Shown here: one piece after another, positions 25,850 through 33,723 of the stretch
Numbering within the stretch: position 1 is the first letter of the stretch
Layout of the letters: each line of letters opens with the position of its first letter
Program-made: the position numbers and the translations under genes
NCBI GenBank assembly: GCA_050789255.1
Contig: JBOZRQ010000027.1
Coordinates: 18,488-82,487 of the forward strand
Source of the DNA: JBOZRQ01 sp050789255
GTDB taxonomy: Bacteria; Bacillota; Sulfobacillia; Symbiobacteriales; Symbiobacteriaceae
Direction of reading: 5' to 3'
Length of the DNA stretch: 64,000 nt
The notes under the pieces: generated by a model
Told to the model about the DNA's origin: nothing
The model's database searches: none
Seen by the model: only the letters and a program-made list of their open reading frames with translations

Positions 25850-26014
25850 TTAGGCAACTCCGCCTTGCTCCTTCTGTTTGTGTTCGTGCATCGCTCGGGT
25901 AATCGCCCGTCTAAAGCCTTCGTTGAGAATCTCCTGAGCGGCCTTGGCGTTGTCAGGGTCGATCACATAGGAGACTCGAACCACCACCTGTGGTTGCCGC
26001 TTTGAGCGTGCCAT
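25850..26014 (-). CDS. 54-aa mobile-element-associated small protein
   Basis: 54 residues starting MARSKRQPQVVVRVSYVIDP. It has a basic head, a beta-strand, a helix with AAQEILNEGFRRAITRAMHE, and ends QGGVA. Start ATG at 26014 with GAGAGGAGGATGCTCG upstream. It has a near twin at 13702 (with homologous upstream DNA) and a distant relative in element 1 at 22513. It lies next to a cloverleaf repeat. A DNA-binding role in excision, replication or transfer is a reasonable guess, without direct evidence. Confidence 0.75.
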   Translation of the reverse strand: MARSKRQPQVVVRVSYVIDPDNAKAAQEILNEGFRRAITRAMHEHKQKEQGGVA

Positions 26015-26169
26015 CGAGCATCCTCCTCTCAACGCTGCCTCCAGTACCTTTCGACGAGCGTACCACCCAGGGGCGCCCTGCACCAGAGAACCGTCGCCTT
26101 TCACCTCCCAGAACCGATTTCAAGGCAAACTCGGGACCGGCTGGGCTGATTGATGATTCCCCGCGGTGA

Positions 26170-26234
26170 CCCAGGATGTCAAGGCTGGCGCCTCCGGCGC
26201 CACCGCGAAGCGGCTACGGCCTTGACATCCTGGG
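26170..26234. repeat. DNA cloverleaf (nested inverted repeat), element 2
   Basis: Perfect 16-bp outer arms (26170-26185, 26219-26234) enclosing TGGCGCC-TCC-GGCGCCA (26186-26202) and CCGC-GAA-GCGG (26203-26213), then a 5-nt spacer. Read on the minus strand, the order (arm ending GTCAAGGC, spacer, short hairpin, GGCGCC hairpin, arm) matches that of element 1 at 20556-20647. It lies upstream of the 54-aa gene. Confidence 0.85.
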
Positions 26235-26244
26235 CACCACGGGC

Positions 26245-26568
26245 AGCATCTCTGTCACCCCGGCCGGCCCCTGTCTCTCGTCCCAAGTAAAATTCGACAG
26301 ACCCCATCATTTTCCTCTAATATACAGAAAAGTATTACTCAGATAACAATAGCTTCCACTTCTGCGTTGTCGAGTCGTGTCACCCTTCAGTTTGATTGCA
26401 AGCGGCGCAACTGGATACAGCACACGGCCACTGTCGGTTCTGGGATGTGTCAGGAGAACATTTAGAAAGTGCTTGTCTATACCTTCACAAGCTCGGTTCT
26501 GCAGGTAGTCCAGGTTAAGCAAAGAATAATTAAAAGGTGCCTTTTCTGAACACAGAGTGAAAGGAACG
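26245..26568. other. Intergenic region before the conflict cassette
   Basis: About 320 bp of lower-GC DNA between the cloverleaf and the Trypco1-like gene. It must hold the cassette promoter; no clear boxes were identified. The minus-strand open frame here lacks a ribosome site and looks fortuitous. Confidence 0.4.
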
Positions 26569-26898
26569 ATGTCCATGGCCATCCGAGAGAAGACTATCGG
26601 TGTTTGGACCGAGGCGCCACAGGAAGCGATTAAGGCTGCAACGCCTTTACCAGCAATCGGGAGTAGCGGGGCTATGAAGGTCGTCCAAGTTGGAATTTCA
26701 ACTATATCAGCTAACATATCCGGATTCATAAGAGACTTTGAATCCAACCTTTCCAAGGAACTCCCGACCGACTCCAGATTTGTAGTGGATGAGATTGAAC
26801 TCACTCTGGCGATCACAGCTAGTGGTGGTGTTGAGTTGGTCGGAAAATTGTCTGCCGGAGCTCAAGCCGGGATTAAAGTAAAGCTTAAGTGCAAGTAA
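26569..26898 (+). CDS. Trypco1-like (trypsin-co-occurring domain) protein
   Basis: 109 residues. The C-terminal half, with FVVDEIELTLAITASG and GAQAGIKVKLK, follows the pattern of the CU044_2847/Trypco1 family, small beta proteins found beside proteases in predicted conflict systems. ATG at 26569, with GAAAGGAACG upstream. It lies 18 bp before a metallopeptidase gene, the expected protease partner, although here the protease is a zincin rather than a trypsin. Family call by pattern; confidence is moderate. Confidence 0.65.
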   Translation: MSMAIREKTIGVWTEAPQEAIKAATPLPAIGSSGAMKVVQVGISTISANISGFIRDFESNLSKELPTDSRFVVDEIELTLAITASGGVELVGKLSAGAQAGIKVKLKCK

Positions 26899-26916
26899 CG
26901 GAAGGAGAACTCCGGG

Positions 26917-28278
26917 TTGAGGCCTAGAGCATACATACGCCGCTTAAAGGCACGGTACCCATTCCCAAAACAAGATCTCGATAATATGCCGGCTTCTGTC
27001 AACACCATTCTAGCTGAAGTCAGCGACGCAAATGCTCTGCTGGATCGCTTACACAAGGACGATCTGGCCGAACGCCTCTATCGAGCAATACGACGACGGC
27101 TTCCCCTTGGGGTGCAGAAAATGGTAAACAGAGGCCAGGTTGCCTTGGGGGCCATTTACGACAATCGGCCCGCCGCCTATGTGGTAACCCTCGGACATCT
27201 CTCATTCGCGGTCGTTCTTCACTCGGGGCTAGTTCATTTTTTGTACCGTGTAATCCGAGCCCTGTGTACAAGAGTCACCGTTGTGCGTAGCGGACAACCA
27301 GATCCCGCGGCGACCGTCGACCTGCATGAGACGGCAAGGATAATTGCCGAGATCTATTGGTGGTATGAGGCTACAGGACAAGTATACGGACCCTCCTATC
27401 CGATACTTCCCTATCAGAGGGACTTTGCCTGTTTGCTAAGTTCAGCGGCTGAACAGTTCTACTTGGCACATGAGTTTGGGCACATAGTGTTATTGGAGGG
27501 TCGGGAGGGTCAGAAGACAAAAGTCCGAAACGAGGATCTATTGCTTTCACCTGACCAGCAGGCCCAGTCTTCGGCACATGACGACGAGTTTCTTGCTGAT
27601 CGGTTTGCACTGGCAACGGTCCTGGGGATGTTTTGTCGGAAGCAAAGTGACCGACCTAGAGACCTTGAGATGGCCTACGCAGGCGCTGAAGTTGCCTTTC
27701 AGGTATACCGAGGGCTTGAAGCACTAGGGGTAAAGTTTGAGGATACACACCCCCCAGCCAAGGAGCGCTTGGCTGCAATAAGAGCCGCAATCCACGAAAT
27801 CGATGTCTCAGAGGAATTGAAGCAACGGCTCACGCAACTCTCAAACCAGTTTGAAGATGTTTTTGAGCGTGTCCTGGAGTTGATTCGTAACCCAGCGGAC
27901 CACGAAGCCTTCTATCTTGCGGCCGCCACTGAAGTGTCTTCAAAGTTGGAGTCCCTGCTGGGTGAGTGCTGCAAAGGTCCCATCCCTGCCTACCATCACT
28001 TTCTAGAACGAGTGCCCATGATATTGAACTCGGGATACTCTCACGTCCTGTTAGAGAGAATCGCCGATATTGCATCCCAGTTCTACAGGGACATGGAGAC
28101 CTTCAGGGACGACCCAGATGCGGAGTTTTGTACAGATATCATGGAGAGGCAAAACAAGTACAAGCTGCTCCTCAGCTGTGTGACACGCATGCCCGAGCCC
28201 GCGAGAAGTGTGTTTACCAATGCTTTAGGCATCCCTCCCGGGGCGCTGCCTATACCTGCCGCTCTAGATAGTGAGTAA
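26917..28278 (+). CDS. HExxH zinc metallopeptidase, conflict cassette
   Basis: 453 residues, no signal peptide. The zinc motif AHEFGHIV (His185, Glu186, His189) is followed 35 residues later by HDDEFLADRFAL, supplying the third ligand Glu224: the gluzincin arrangement seen in M48 and related peptidases. The first 180 residues are helical with a hydrophobic patch (LSFAVVLHSGLVHFLY) that could lie on a membrane, and the C-terminal 200 residues are helical. TTG start with GAAGGAG ten bases upstream. Codon use is AT-rich. It is probably an effector protease kept in check by, or directed by, its small neighbour. Confidence 0.75.
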   Translation: MRPRAYIRRLKARYPFPKQDLDNMPASVNTILAEVSDANALLDRLHKDDLAERLYRAIRRRLPLGVQKMVNRGQVALGAIYDNRPAAYVVTLGHLSFAVVLHSGLVHFLYRVIRALCTRVTVVRSGQPDPAATVDLHETARIIAEIYWWYEATGQVYGPSYPILPYQRDFACLLSSAAEQFYLAHEFGHIVLLEGREGQKTKVRNEDLLLSPDQQAQSSAHDDEFLADRFALATVLGMFCRKQSDRPRDLEMAYAGAEVAFQVYRGLEALGVKFEDTHPPAKERLAAIRAAIHEIDVSEELKQRLTQLSNQFEDVFERVLELIRNPADHEAFYLAAATEVSSKLESLLGECCKGPIPAYHHFLERVPMILNSGYSHVLLERIADIASQFYRDMETFRDDPDAEFCTDIMERQNKYKLLLSCVTRMPEPARSVFTNALGIPPGALPIPAALDSE

Positions 28279-28389
28279 AGTCTCACAAATGCTTTCCGGG
28301 GCCTCTAGTGTAATGGAGCAAGGCTCGCCCTTGGATCGGTCACGAGACCGAAGGATATTCAGCAGACATTTTCCGGAGGTCGAATCACA

Positions 28390-29208
28390 TTGGCCAATTA
28401 CTCAGTACTAAAGACCGAAACCTGGGCTCAAGCACGAGATGCACTCCTGACGTATGCGTCAGCTAACTGGATCTTTCGTGGGCAAAAGGACAGTTCATGG
28501 CTGTTGCACACTGCACTCGATCGGGCGGTTCCTGCGTCGTTCCTTTCCTTCGCTGAACTCTATATGGTGCGGGAATTCAAGCGCAGAGCTTTCCAGTACC
28601 TGCGGTCGGAAGAGTTGCCAAAGGACGACGAGGTTGTTGAGTGGCTTGCACTATTGCAACACCATGGGGCACCTACGAGAATGCTAGATTGGACTAGGTC
28701 TCCTTACGTGGCCGCGTATTTTGCTCTCGAGTCTGCCGACCCCAAGAACGCCGAGGACCCTGACTGCGCAGTTTGGGCATTGAATGCTTTTTGGTTCAAA
28801 CAGCATGGGCTTCAGGCGATTAGGCAACACAATCCGGCGTACGAATCGCTCAAGGACTCGGTGGAATACTTTCACCCCGAGTACCTTGATGCTGTGTTCA
28901 AGGCTAAGTGTACAGGGGTCTGTCCCGTGAGACCATTCCGCATGCATGATCGCCTTGCACTTCAACAAGGTCTATTTGTAGTCTCAGGGAATCCCGACAA
29001 GACTTTTGTTGAGAATCTGGCGGCGTTTGGTACCGATGATGTGACCAAACACCTAATTCGGGTTCATATACCCAAGAAGGACCGACTCAAGGCATTAACC
29101 GACCTGAACCGAATGAATATCAATCGGGCTACGTTATTCCCGGGCATCGACGGTTTTGTCCAGTCGCTCCGCGTAAATGCTGAGATCACGTTCCCTAGTT
29201 CTTCGTGA
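28390..29208 (+). CDS. FRG-domain protein
   Basis: 272 residues. FRG domain: WIFRGQ at residues 27-32 and LLQHHGAPTRMLDW near 88-101, followed by SPYVAAYFAL. FRG proteins are common in phage-defence and toxin neighbourhoods; the biochemical activity is unsettled. TTG start behind CCGGAGGTCG. It lies 111 bp after the metallopeptidase on the same strand and is probably in the same cassette. No other domain was seen. Confidence 0.88.
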   Translation: MANYSVLKTETWAQARDALLTYASANWIFRGQKDSSWLLHTALDRAVPASFLSFAELYMVREFKRRAFQYLRSEELPKDDEVVEWLALLQHHGAPTRMLDWTRSPYVAAYFALESADPKNAEDPDCAVWALNAFWFKQHGLQAIRQHNPAYESLKDSVEYFHPEYLDAVFKAKCTGVCPVRPFRMHDRLALQQGLFVVSGNPDKTFVENLAAFGTDDVTKHLIRVHIPKKDRLKALTDLNRMNINRATLFPGIDGFVQSLRVNAEITFPSSS

Positions 29209-29288
29209 TCGCCTAACAGCTCTTTTGGCCCGCAACCAATTACCCTGCTTGTTTCTCCAGGGTAGAAAGCTCTGTATGGCCCGTGTTC

Positions 29289-29543
29289 TCAATTGGTCAC
29301 ACCAGAAGATGTCACATCTGTATGGCAGTATGGCGACCGTACAACCGCCCTTGTGGTGCACACACCTTTCTGGCGGGGGCACGGTACGGTGCCCACCTTG
29401 TCGGACGCGGCCTCCGATGGGAGGGCCTCTTGGACTCGCTTGTTGTCACAATCATCACACCTACAGCAGAGCGGGTTGAGGGTCTTAGCACACAACTGTC
29501 CAAAGGGCACTGCACACTTCCCACACCTTGTAGCCGTTGACAT
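29289..29543 (-). CDS. Possible small cysteine-rich protein
   Basis: 84 codons opening MSTATRCGKCAVPFGQLC and then CCRCDDC, so several CxxC pairs could bind zinc. The ATG has no good ribosome site. It lies about 95 bp downstream of the recombinase gene on the same strand, past a terminator. It could be a small zinc-ribbon protein or a chance frame. Confidence 0.3.
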   Translation of the reverse strand: MSTATRCGKCAVPFGQLCAKTLNPLCCRCDDCDNKRVQEALPSEAASDKVGTVPCPRQKGVCTTRAVVRSPYCHTDVTSSGVTN

Positions 29544-29604
29544 GAAGCCAGGTTGTCACAACCCTTTATCCCTGCGTGCCGTGACAGGGAATAGAAATGA
29601 GTCT

Positions 29605-29630
29605 GGCCAGGGGTGTCTCCGCCCCTGGCC
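29605..29630 (-). terminator. Terminator of recombinase 2
   Basis: Nine-bp arms GGCCAGGGG/CCCCTGGCC with an 8-nt loop just beyond the recombinase stop. ATTTCT lies a few bases past the stem in the minus direction. Confidence 0.65.
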
Positions 29631-29638
29631 GACTGCAT

Positions 29639-31204
29639 TTAGGCCCGCCTGCGGATCTCCAGGTCGACCTCAATCGGGTTTGCGTTGTGCTTGGAGCTGC
29701 CGTTGCGCTTCCGGTAGACGGAGCACTTGGCCACGAGATGGCGGAGCACTTGTTTACGCTCCTCCTGGTCGAGGGCGTCCCAGGAGTCCACTCGGTGGAC
29801 GAGGTCGTCGAAGGTGGAAAAGTCCAGCTGTGCGGACTCCAATTGCTGCCTCTCGGCGGCCAGGCCCTCAAGGGACCGGCGCAGGGCCTCCTCCTCGCGG
29901 TCCAGGTCCTCCATCTGGATGCTGAACAGCTTGGCCGACAAGTCACCGGACCGGTAGTCCGCTGTCATGCGAGCACGGGTCTGGTCCAGCTGGTGCAGGG
30001 AGCCCTTTACCTGCTGCACCTTCTGGTCCGACTCCTTGACCTTCTCAACGAGATCCATGTGCCAATTGGAGAGCAGATTCTCACGGTTGCTCGGGGCGAC
30101 AGCTGCTCGAACAGCGGTGATCACCGCTTCGTCGAGCTGGTCGGCCGGAATGACACCACAGCCACAAGGGGTAGGGTTATCTGCCCAATCCCCGGAACAC
30201 CGGTAGTACCGATAGCCCTGATTGGCACGACCGTCCCCCCGGATGGTAGCACCGCACTTACATCGGGCGATGCCCGTCATAAGAAACTCACCACTACGGT
30301 TCCTGAAGCCGACCACCGACGCACGCCCCGACTTTACTTTCTGAGCCCGCTCGAAGTCATCGACCGAGATGATCGCCGGCACGGCACCCTCAACGTGGGC
30401 CCAGCGCGGCTGGTCGAAGCTGATTCGGGCCTTACCAATTTGCCGGCGTTGCGCCTGCGAAGTGGCCGAGGTGACACCGTAGCGCAAGGTCCCCTTGTAG
30501 AAGGGGTTCGCGACGATGTGGGCCACAGCTGCGCCGTTCCAGTACGTCCCCTTGCGATTCCGCACTCCTTCGGCGTTCAAGCGCCCTGCGATGGAGTTGA
30601 TCCCGAGCCCGCCGATGTAATCTCGGAAGATCCTGCTGACGACGGCCGCCTCGTCCTCATGGATTACGAACTGGCCGGGTTGATTCCCCGTTCTATATCC
30701 GTAGGGGGCTGTAAACCCAGGGTTCTTTCCCTGCTGTGCTCGCTTGATCTTGCCGGACATGGTTCGTTCCCGGATGACGGACCGCTCCCACTCCGCATAG
30801 CTGGCCAGCATGTAGAAGAAAATTGTTCCCGTGGGGCTGCTGGTGTCTATGGGTTCCCGGGTCGACCGGATGAAGCAGACTCCCTCCCACTCCTCCAGGA
30901 CCAGCTTCACCGTGTCCAGGACGCTACGGGAAAGCCGGTCCAACTTGTAGACAACCACGCAGCTGATCTTCCCCGCAGACACGGCCTTCCGCATCCGGTT
31001 CAGCGCCGGCCGATCCAGAGTACCACCTGAGTGGCCGTCATCGATGAACAGGAGATCCTCCCGGAACCTCCAGCCCTGAGACTCGATGAAGAGCTTGCAG
31101 GCCTCCTGCTGGACCTCCAAGGTAGTGCCGTCGCTCTGCTCTTCGGTCGACCACCGAATGTACGCGGCTACCCTGTTGGGGTCAATACTCGAACTGAAAC
31201 CCAC
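29639..31204 (-). CDS. Large serine recombinase (integrase) of element 2
   Basis: 521 residues. Catalytic serine in YIRWSTEEQ (Ser19), then FIDDGHSGG and YKLDRLSRS of the resolvase domain. The recombinase domain follows, then a zinc ribbon (CKCGA...C...CGCG) and a coiled-coil stretch rich in Glu/Gln/Leu before the C-terminal domain. The second of two in-frame GTG codons (31204) fits the TAGGAGG site best; 31210 is possible. It begins about 60 bp inside the right att core and reads inward. It shares plan and many motifs with the element 1 enzyme but targets a different core. Confidence 0.95.
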   Translation of the reverse strand: MGFSSSIDPNRVAAYIRWSTEEQSDGTTLEVQQEACKLFIESQGWRFREDLLFIDDGHSGGTLDRPALNRMRKAVSAGKISCVVVYKLDRLSRSVLDTVKLVLEEWEGVCFIRSTREPIDTSSPTGTIFFYMLASYAEWERSVIRERTMSGKIKRAQQGKNPGFTAPYGYRTGNQPGQFVIHEDEAAVVSRIFRDYIGGLGINSIAGRLNAEGVRNRKGTYWNGAAVAHIVANPFYKGTLRYGVTSATSQAQRRQIGKARISFDQPRWAHVEGAVPAIISVDDFERAQKVKSGRASVVGFRNRSGEFLMTGIARCKCGATIRGDGRANQGYRYYRCSGDWADNPTPCGCGVIPADQLDEAVITAVRAAVAPSNRENLLSNWHMDLVEKVKESDQKVQQVKGSLHQLDQTRARMTADYRSGDLSAKLFSIQMEDLDREEEALRRSLEGLAAERQQLESAQLDFSTFDDLVHRVDSWDALDQEERKQVLRHLVAKCSVYRKRNGSSKHNANPIEVDLEIRRRA

Positions 31205-31266
31205 CCACACCGCCTCCTACTTCCAATAACGGAATCTAGAGGCATTATGTGCGATAGGTACCCTAC

Positions 31267-31859
31267 ATGCCCGTGTCGATGACCGCGATCACCACGTCCT
31301 TGGTGGTGTAGCGCTGCTCAAAGCCATCGCCGTCGCCGGTGAGGCCGAAGTCCTCGCGGGCCTTGGCGACGCCGGTCCAGGTGCTGGCGCCGTCGATCAT
31401 GGTGTGGACGGGAGTGTCCATGCCAATCGATTCGACTTCAGCCATCTGCTCCAGGGCCGTGATCTGCTCCCGGGTGGCCTTGGCGGCAAAGCCGTAGAGC
31501 GCCTTGCGGTAGGTGTGGGTCACCCTGAGCGAGCCGAGCTGCAGCTGGGCCGGGTCGACGGCGGTGGTCACCACGACGTCGAAGGTCTGTGCTGCGGTTT
31601 CTTCCATCTTGGAGACCAGTTGGGCCTCCAGCTTGCCCTTTCGGGCGGGTTCGGGCTCCAGGTCCCGGACCTGGCGGGCCTCCTTGATCCCGGTGTGGCG
31701 GGCCGCCCGGGCCGCCGCCGGGACGGAGCTGCGGGAGGTCAAGCGCAAGGGGCCGTCGCCCTGCGCCCTGGTACCCTGGGGGCCGGCCGTGGCGGAGGCG
31801 ACAATGAGTCCGGTGGCCAGCAGCAGGGCCGTCGCTGTTGCGAGCACCTTTCTGGTCAC
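31267..31859 (-). pseudogene. Subtilisin-family protease, N-terminal fragment (piece 1 of 3)
   Basis: About 197 codons from a GTG at 31859 (AAGGAAGGG upstream). There is a signal peptide with a hydrophobic core (VLATATALLLATGLIVASA), a propeptide-inhibitor-like segment (TFDVVVTTAVDP through YGFAAKATREQITAL) and the start of the S8 domain with the catalytic aspartate in VIAVIDTG. The frame then crosses into element 2 and stops within three codons. Joined to the other two pieces it makes 1,716 bp, or 571 codons plus stop. The promoter should lie at 31860-32050. Confidence 0.9.
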
Positions 31860-32078
31860 GCTGCCATCCCTTCCTTTCTGTTGCGGGGCGCCGCGCCCAG
31901 GTCGCCCCGCCCGCAGCCCGGCTGCTTCAGCGGGGCTACATTTCGTTGGTCGTAAGAATCTCACTTCGCCAGGGCACCTCACAAACCTACCGAAAATTCA
32001 GTACTCTCCCTGGGTGAAATGAGCGCTTCGTTGTTGGGCAGGCTAGCTGCGAATGATCAGAGATGACGAGGTGGCCGG

Positions 32079-32756
32079 ATGCGCAGACCGCTTCTTCCTG
32101 CCCTGCTCCTCAGCACGCTGCTGCTGGGGTGCCGGGTGCTGCCCGACCGGCAGCCCGCACCAGCACCAGCACCTGCTCCAGCGCCGCCCCAACCGGCGCC
32201 CGCCGCCCACACGCCCAGTGCTGTCTTTCAGTCCTTTCTCCAGGCGTCGAAAGCCGGGGACCACGCCCAGGCATGGGACATGCTAAGTAAGGGCGCCCAG
32301 GCCGAGCTGGGCCCCTCGTCTGAGGAGTTCGCCTCCCGCGCCTTCGCAGGCATCAAAGTCCGCTTTGGACAGCTGGAGGAGACCCGAGCCGCCTTGGATG
32401 AGGTGGTCAACCCGACCCTGGCAGTGGTCGCGGTGAGCGGGCGCCGTACCCCGCAGGAGATGGACGCCGCGGCTGCAGCCCTGGTGCGCGAGGAAGGGGT
32501 CTGGAAGCTGGCGCTCCATGGTACGGTCCCGATCGAGCCCGAGACGCTGGGACCCACGGACGTGGTTCTCCGTGCTCCCCAGATCACGTTGGAGCGGGCC
32601 TGGCTCGACGGCCAACCCGTGCGGCCGATTCGCCAGGGAGAGCGATACACCGTGTCGATCCCGGCAGATATGGCGCCCCGGCCGAGCACGGTGGCCCTCC
32701 TCTTTCGCCTGCAGACTGGTGAACCGCTGGGCGTAGCCTACCCCATCGGGCAATAG
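32079..32756 (+). CDS. Lipoprotein, function unknown
   Basis: 225 residues. The signal peptide ends in the lipobox LLLGC with the lipidated Cys near residue 18, followed by a Pro/Ala repeat linker (PAPAPAPAP). The next 90 residues (AVFQSFLQASKAGDHAQAWDML) resemble NTF2-like or DUF4878-type lipoprotein domains in sequence pattern. ATG preceded by GAGGTGG. It stands alone, transcribed away from the protease promoter region, and ends at a terminator shared with the convergent ABC operon. Confidence 0.75.
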   Translation: MRRPLLPALLLSTLLLGCRVLPDRQPAPAPAPAPAPPQPAPAAHTPSAVFQSFLQASKAGDHAQAWDMLSKGAQAELGPSSEEFASRAFAGIKVRFGQLEETRAALDEVVNPTLAVVAVSGRRTPQEMDAAAAALVREEGVWKLALHGTVPIEPETLGPTDVVLRAPQITLERAWLDGQPVRPIRQGERYTVSIPADMAPRPSTVALLFRLQTGEPLGVAYPIGQ

Positions 32757-32757
32757 A

Positions 32758-32790
32758 AGAGGCCGGACTCCGCTGGGAGATCCGGCCTCT
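32758..32790. terminator. Bidirectional terminator
   Basis: Ten-bp arms AGAGGCCGGA/TCCGGCCTCT around a 13-nt loop, between convergent genes. Confidence 0.65.
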
Positions 32791-32806
32791 GCCGCGCTAT
32801 CAGGGA

Positions 32807-32965
32807 CTATCTCAGCCGGGGCACGATTCTTCGTTCGGACACGTCAACACGGAAGCCACGGCCGAAATCGCGGATGAACTCTCCCTTCAGGAGGTAGAGG
32901 TCCAGGCCCATGGTGAGCGCAAGGATCGACAAGACCGCGATGATCACTGCCTGACGCTTGGTCAT
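32807..32965 (-). CDS. Small single-span membrane protein, 52 aa
   Basis: Starts MTKRQAVIIAVLSILALTMG: a basic head followed by one membrane span, then a charged tail ending SERRIVPRLR. CTAGGAGGGGAGCGT before the ATG is an excellent ribosome site. It begins 11 bp after the stop of the ABC permease gene and is the last member of that operon. No known family. Confidence 0.65.
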   Translation of the reverse strand: MTKRQAVIIAVLSILALTMGLDLYLLKGEFIRDFGRGFRVDVSERRIVPRLR

Positions 32966-32976
32966 ACGCTCCCCTC

Positions 32977-33723
32977 CTAGGGTTCGATTTCCCGTTCGAC
33001 AAGCCAACCGGCGAGCCAGAAGAGTCCGGCGAGGGCCAGCAGCGCCCCGGCGAGCGGCGCCATTTGCACACGCAGCCACTGCTCGTAGCCGATGCCGCCA
33101 GAGACACTGATGCTGTAGAGCGGCAGGGCCGGCAGCCAACGGAGCAGTGGAGCCAATAGCCCCCCGACCCGAATTATCCCCCACAGGCCAATGGCAAAGG
33201 TGCAGACGCCTACCAGGGAACTGAACAGCGGCACAATCCGGCTGACCAGTGCAGCGAGTTGACCGAGAATATGTACGACCGCCGTTCCAAGCGTCCAGGG
33301 GAGAACTACCACTAGCAGCGTCCAGTACAGCATCAGCCCTGGCCCCGTGAAGTCATAGATCGGCTGCACCAACTCTGTTCGCCCAACAAGCAGTACACTG
33401 ACGACGATGGTGACCGTGAGGGTAGCGGTCTCCAGCAGGGCAGCGCAGAGCTTGGCCGTAACGAGCCACCATCCCCGCACAGGCAGTGACAGCAGGAGCA
33501 GGTCGTGGTGCTGGTCCCACTCCCGTTTCCACGTGGTCACGGCGTGCACCGGGGCCCGCACCATGGGCAGGACCAACATGGTGAACGAGAACGGAAAGGC
33601 AAACTCAGGCGGGATCCGGCGGTCAAACGAAAGGTAGAGCACCAGGAGGAAGGCGATCAGGTTGCTTAGCACCAGGTAGGAGCGAATCTCACGGAACTCC
33701 TTCCAGAACAGCTGGCGAACCAT
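32977..33723 (-). CDS. ABC-2-type exporter permease
   Basis: 248 residues with about six hydrophobic spans. The start VRQLFWKEFREIRSYLVLSNLIAF is typical of ABC-2 permeases that work with YtrB-type ATPases. The ATG overlaps the stop of the ATPase frame (TGATG) and has AGGAGGTG upstream. The cognate ATPase gene is damaged, so this transporter is probably inactive unless another ATPase serves it. Confidence 0.8.
   Translation of the reverse strand: MVRQLFWKEFREIRSYLVLSNLIAFLLVLYLSFDRRIPPEFAFPFSFTMLVLPMVRAPVHAVTTWKREWDQHHDLLLLSLPVRGWWLVTAKLCAALLETATLTVTIVVSVLLVGRTELVQPIYDFTGPGLMLYWTLLVVVLPWTLGTAVVHILGQLAALVSRIVPLFSSLVGVCTFAIGLWGIIRVGGLLAPLLRWLPALPLYSISVSGGIGYEQWLRVQMAPLAGALLALAGLFWLAGWLVEREIEP

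Larger units (their letters stand above)
29209..29638. other. Region between FRG gene and recombinase
   Basis: 430 bp between convergent genes. It holds one possible small cysteine-rich gene on the minus strand (29289-29543) and the recombinase terminator. Otherwise nothing recognised. Confidence 0.45.
25146..31271. mobile_element. Serine-recombinase integrative element 2 (6,121 bp)
   Basis: Bounded by direct copies of ATGCC (25146-25150 and 31267-31271). Joining its ends gives an imperfect inverted repeat around the core, 14 of 18 positions matching. It contains a serine recombinase at the right end, a 54-aa small protein, a DNA cloverleaf, a frameshifted membrane gene, and a plus-strand cassette of a Trypco1-like, a metallopeptidase and an FRG gene. 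There is no relaxase. It splits the protease exactly within the catalytic DTG codons. Confidence 0.87.

Noticed and set aside
26307..26816. Minus-strand 169-codon frame in element 2
   Set aside because: Overlaps the Trypco1-like gene antisense and has no good start.
28300..28400. tRNA-like sequence (TAGTGTAATGG and GGTCGAATCAC) upstream of the FRG gene
   Set aside because: Acceptor and T stems do not pair, and no anticodon arm of normal length forms; it overlaps the FRG ribosome site.
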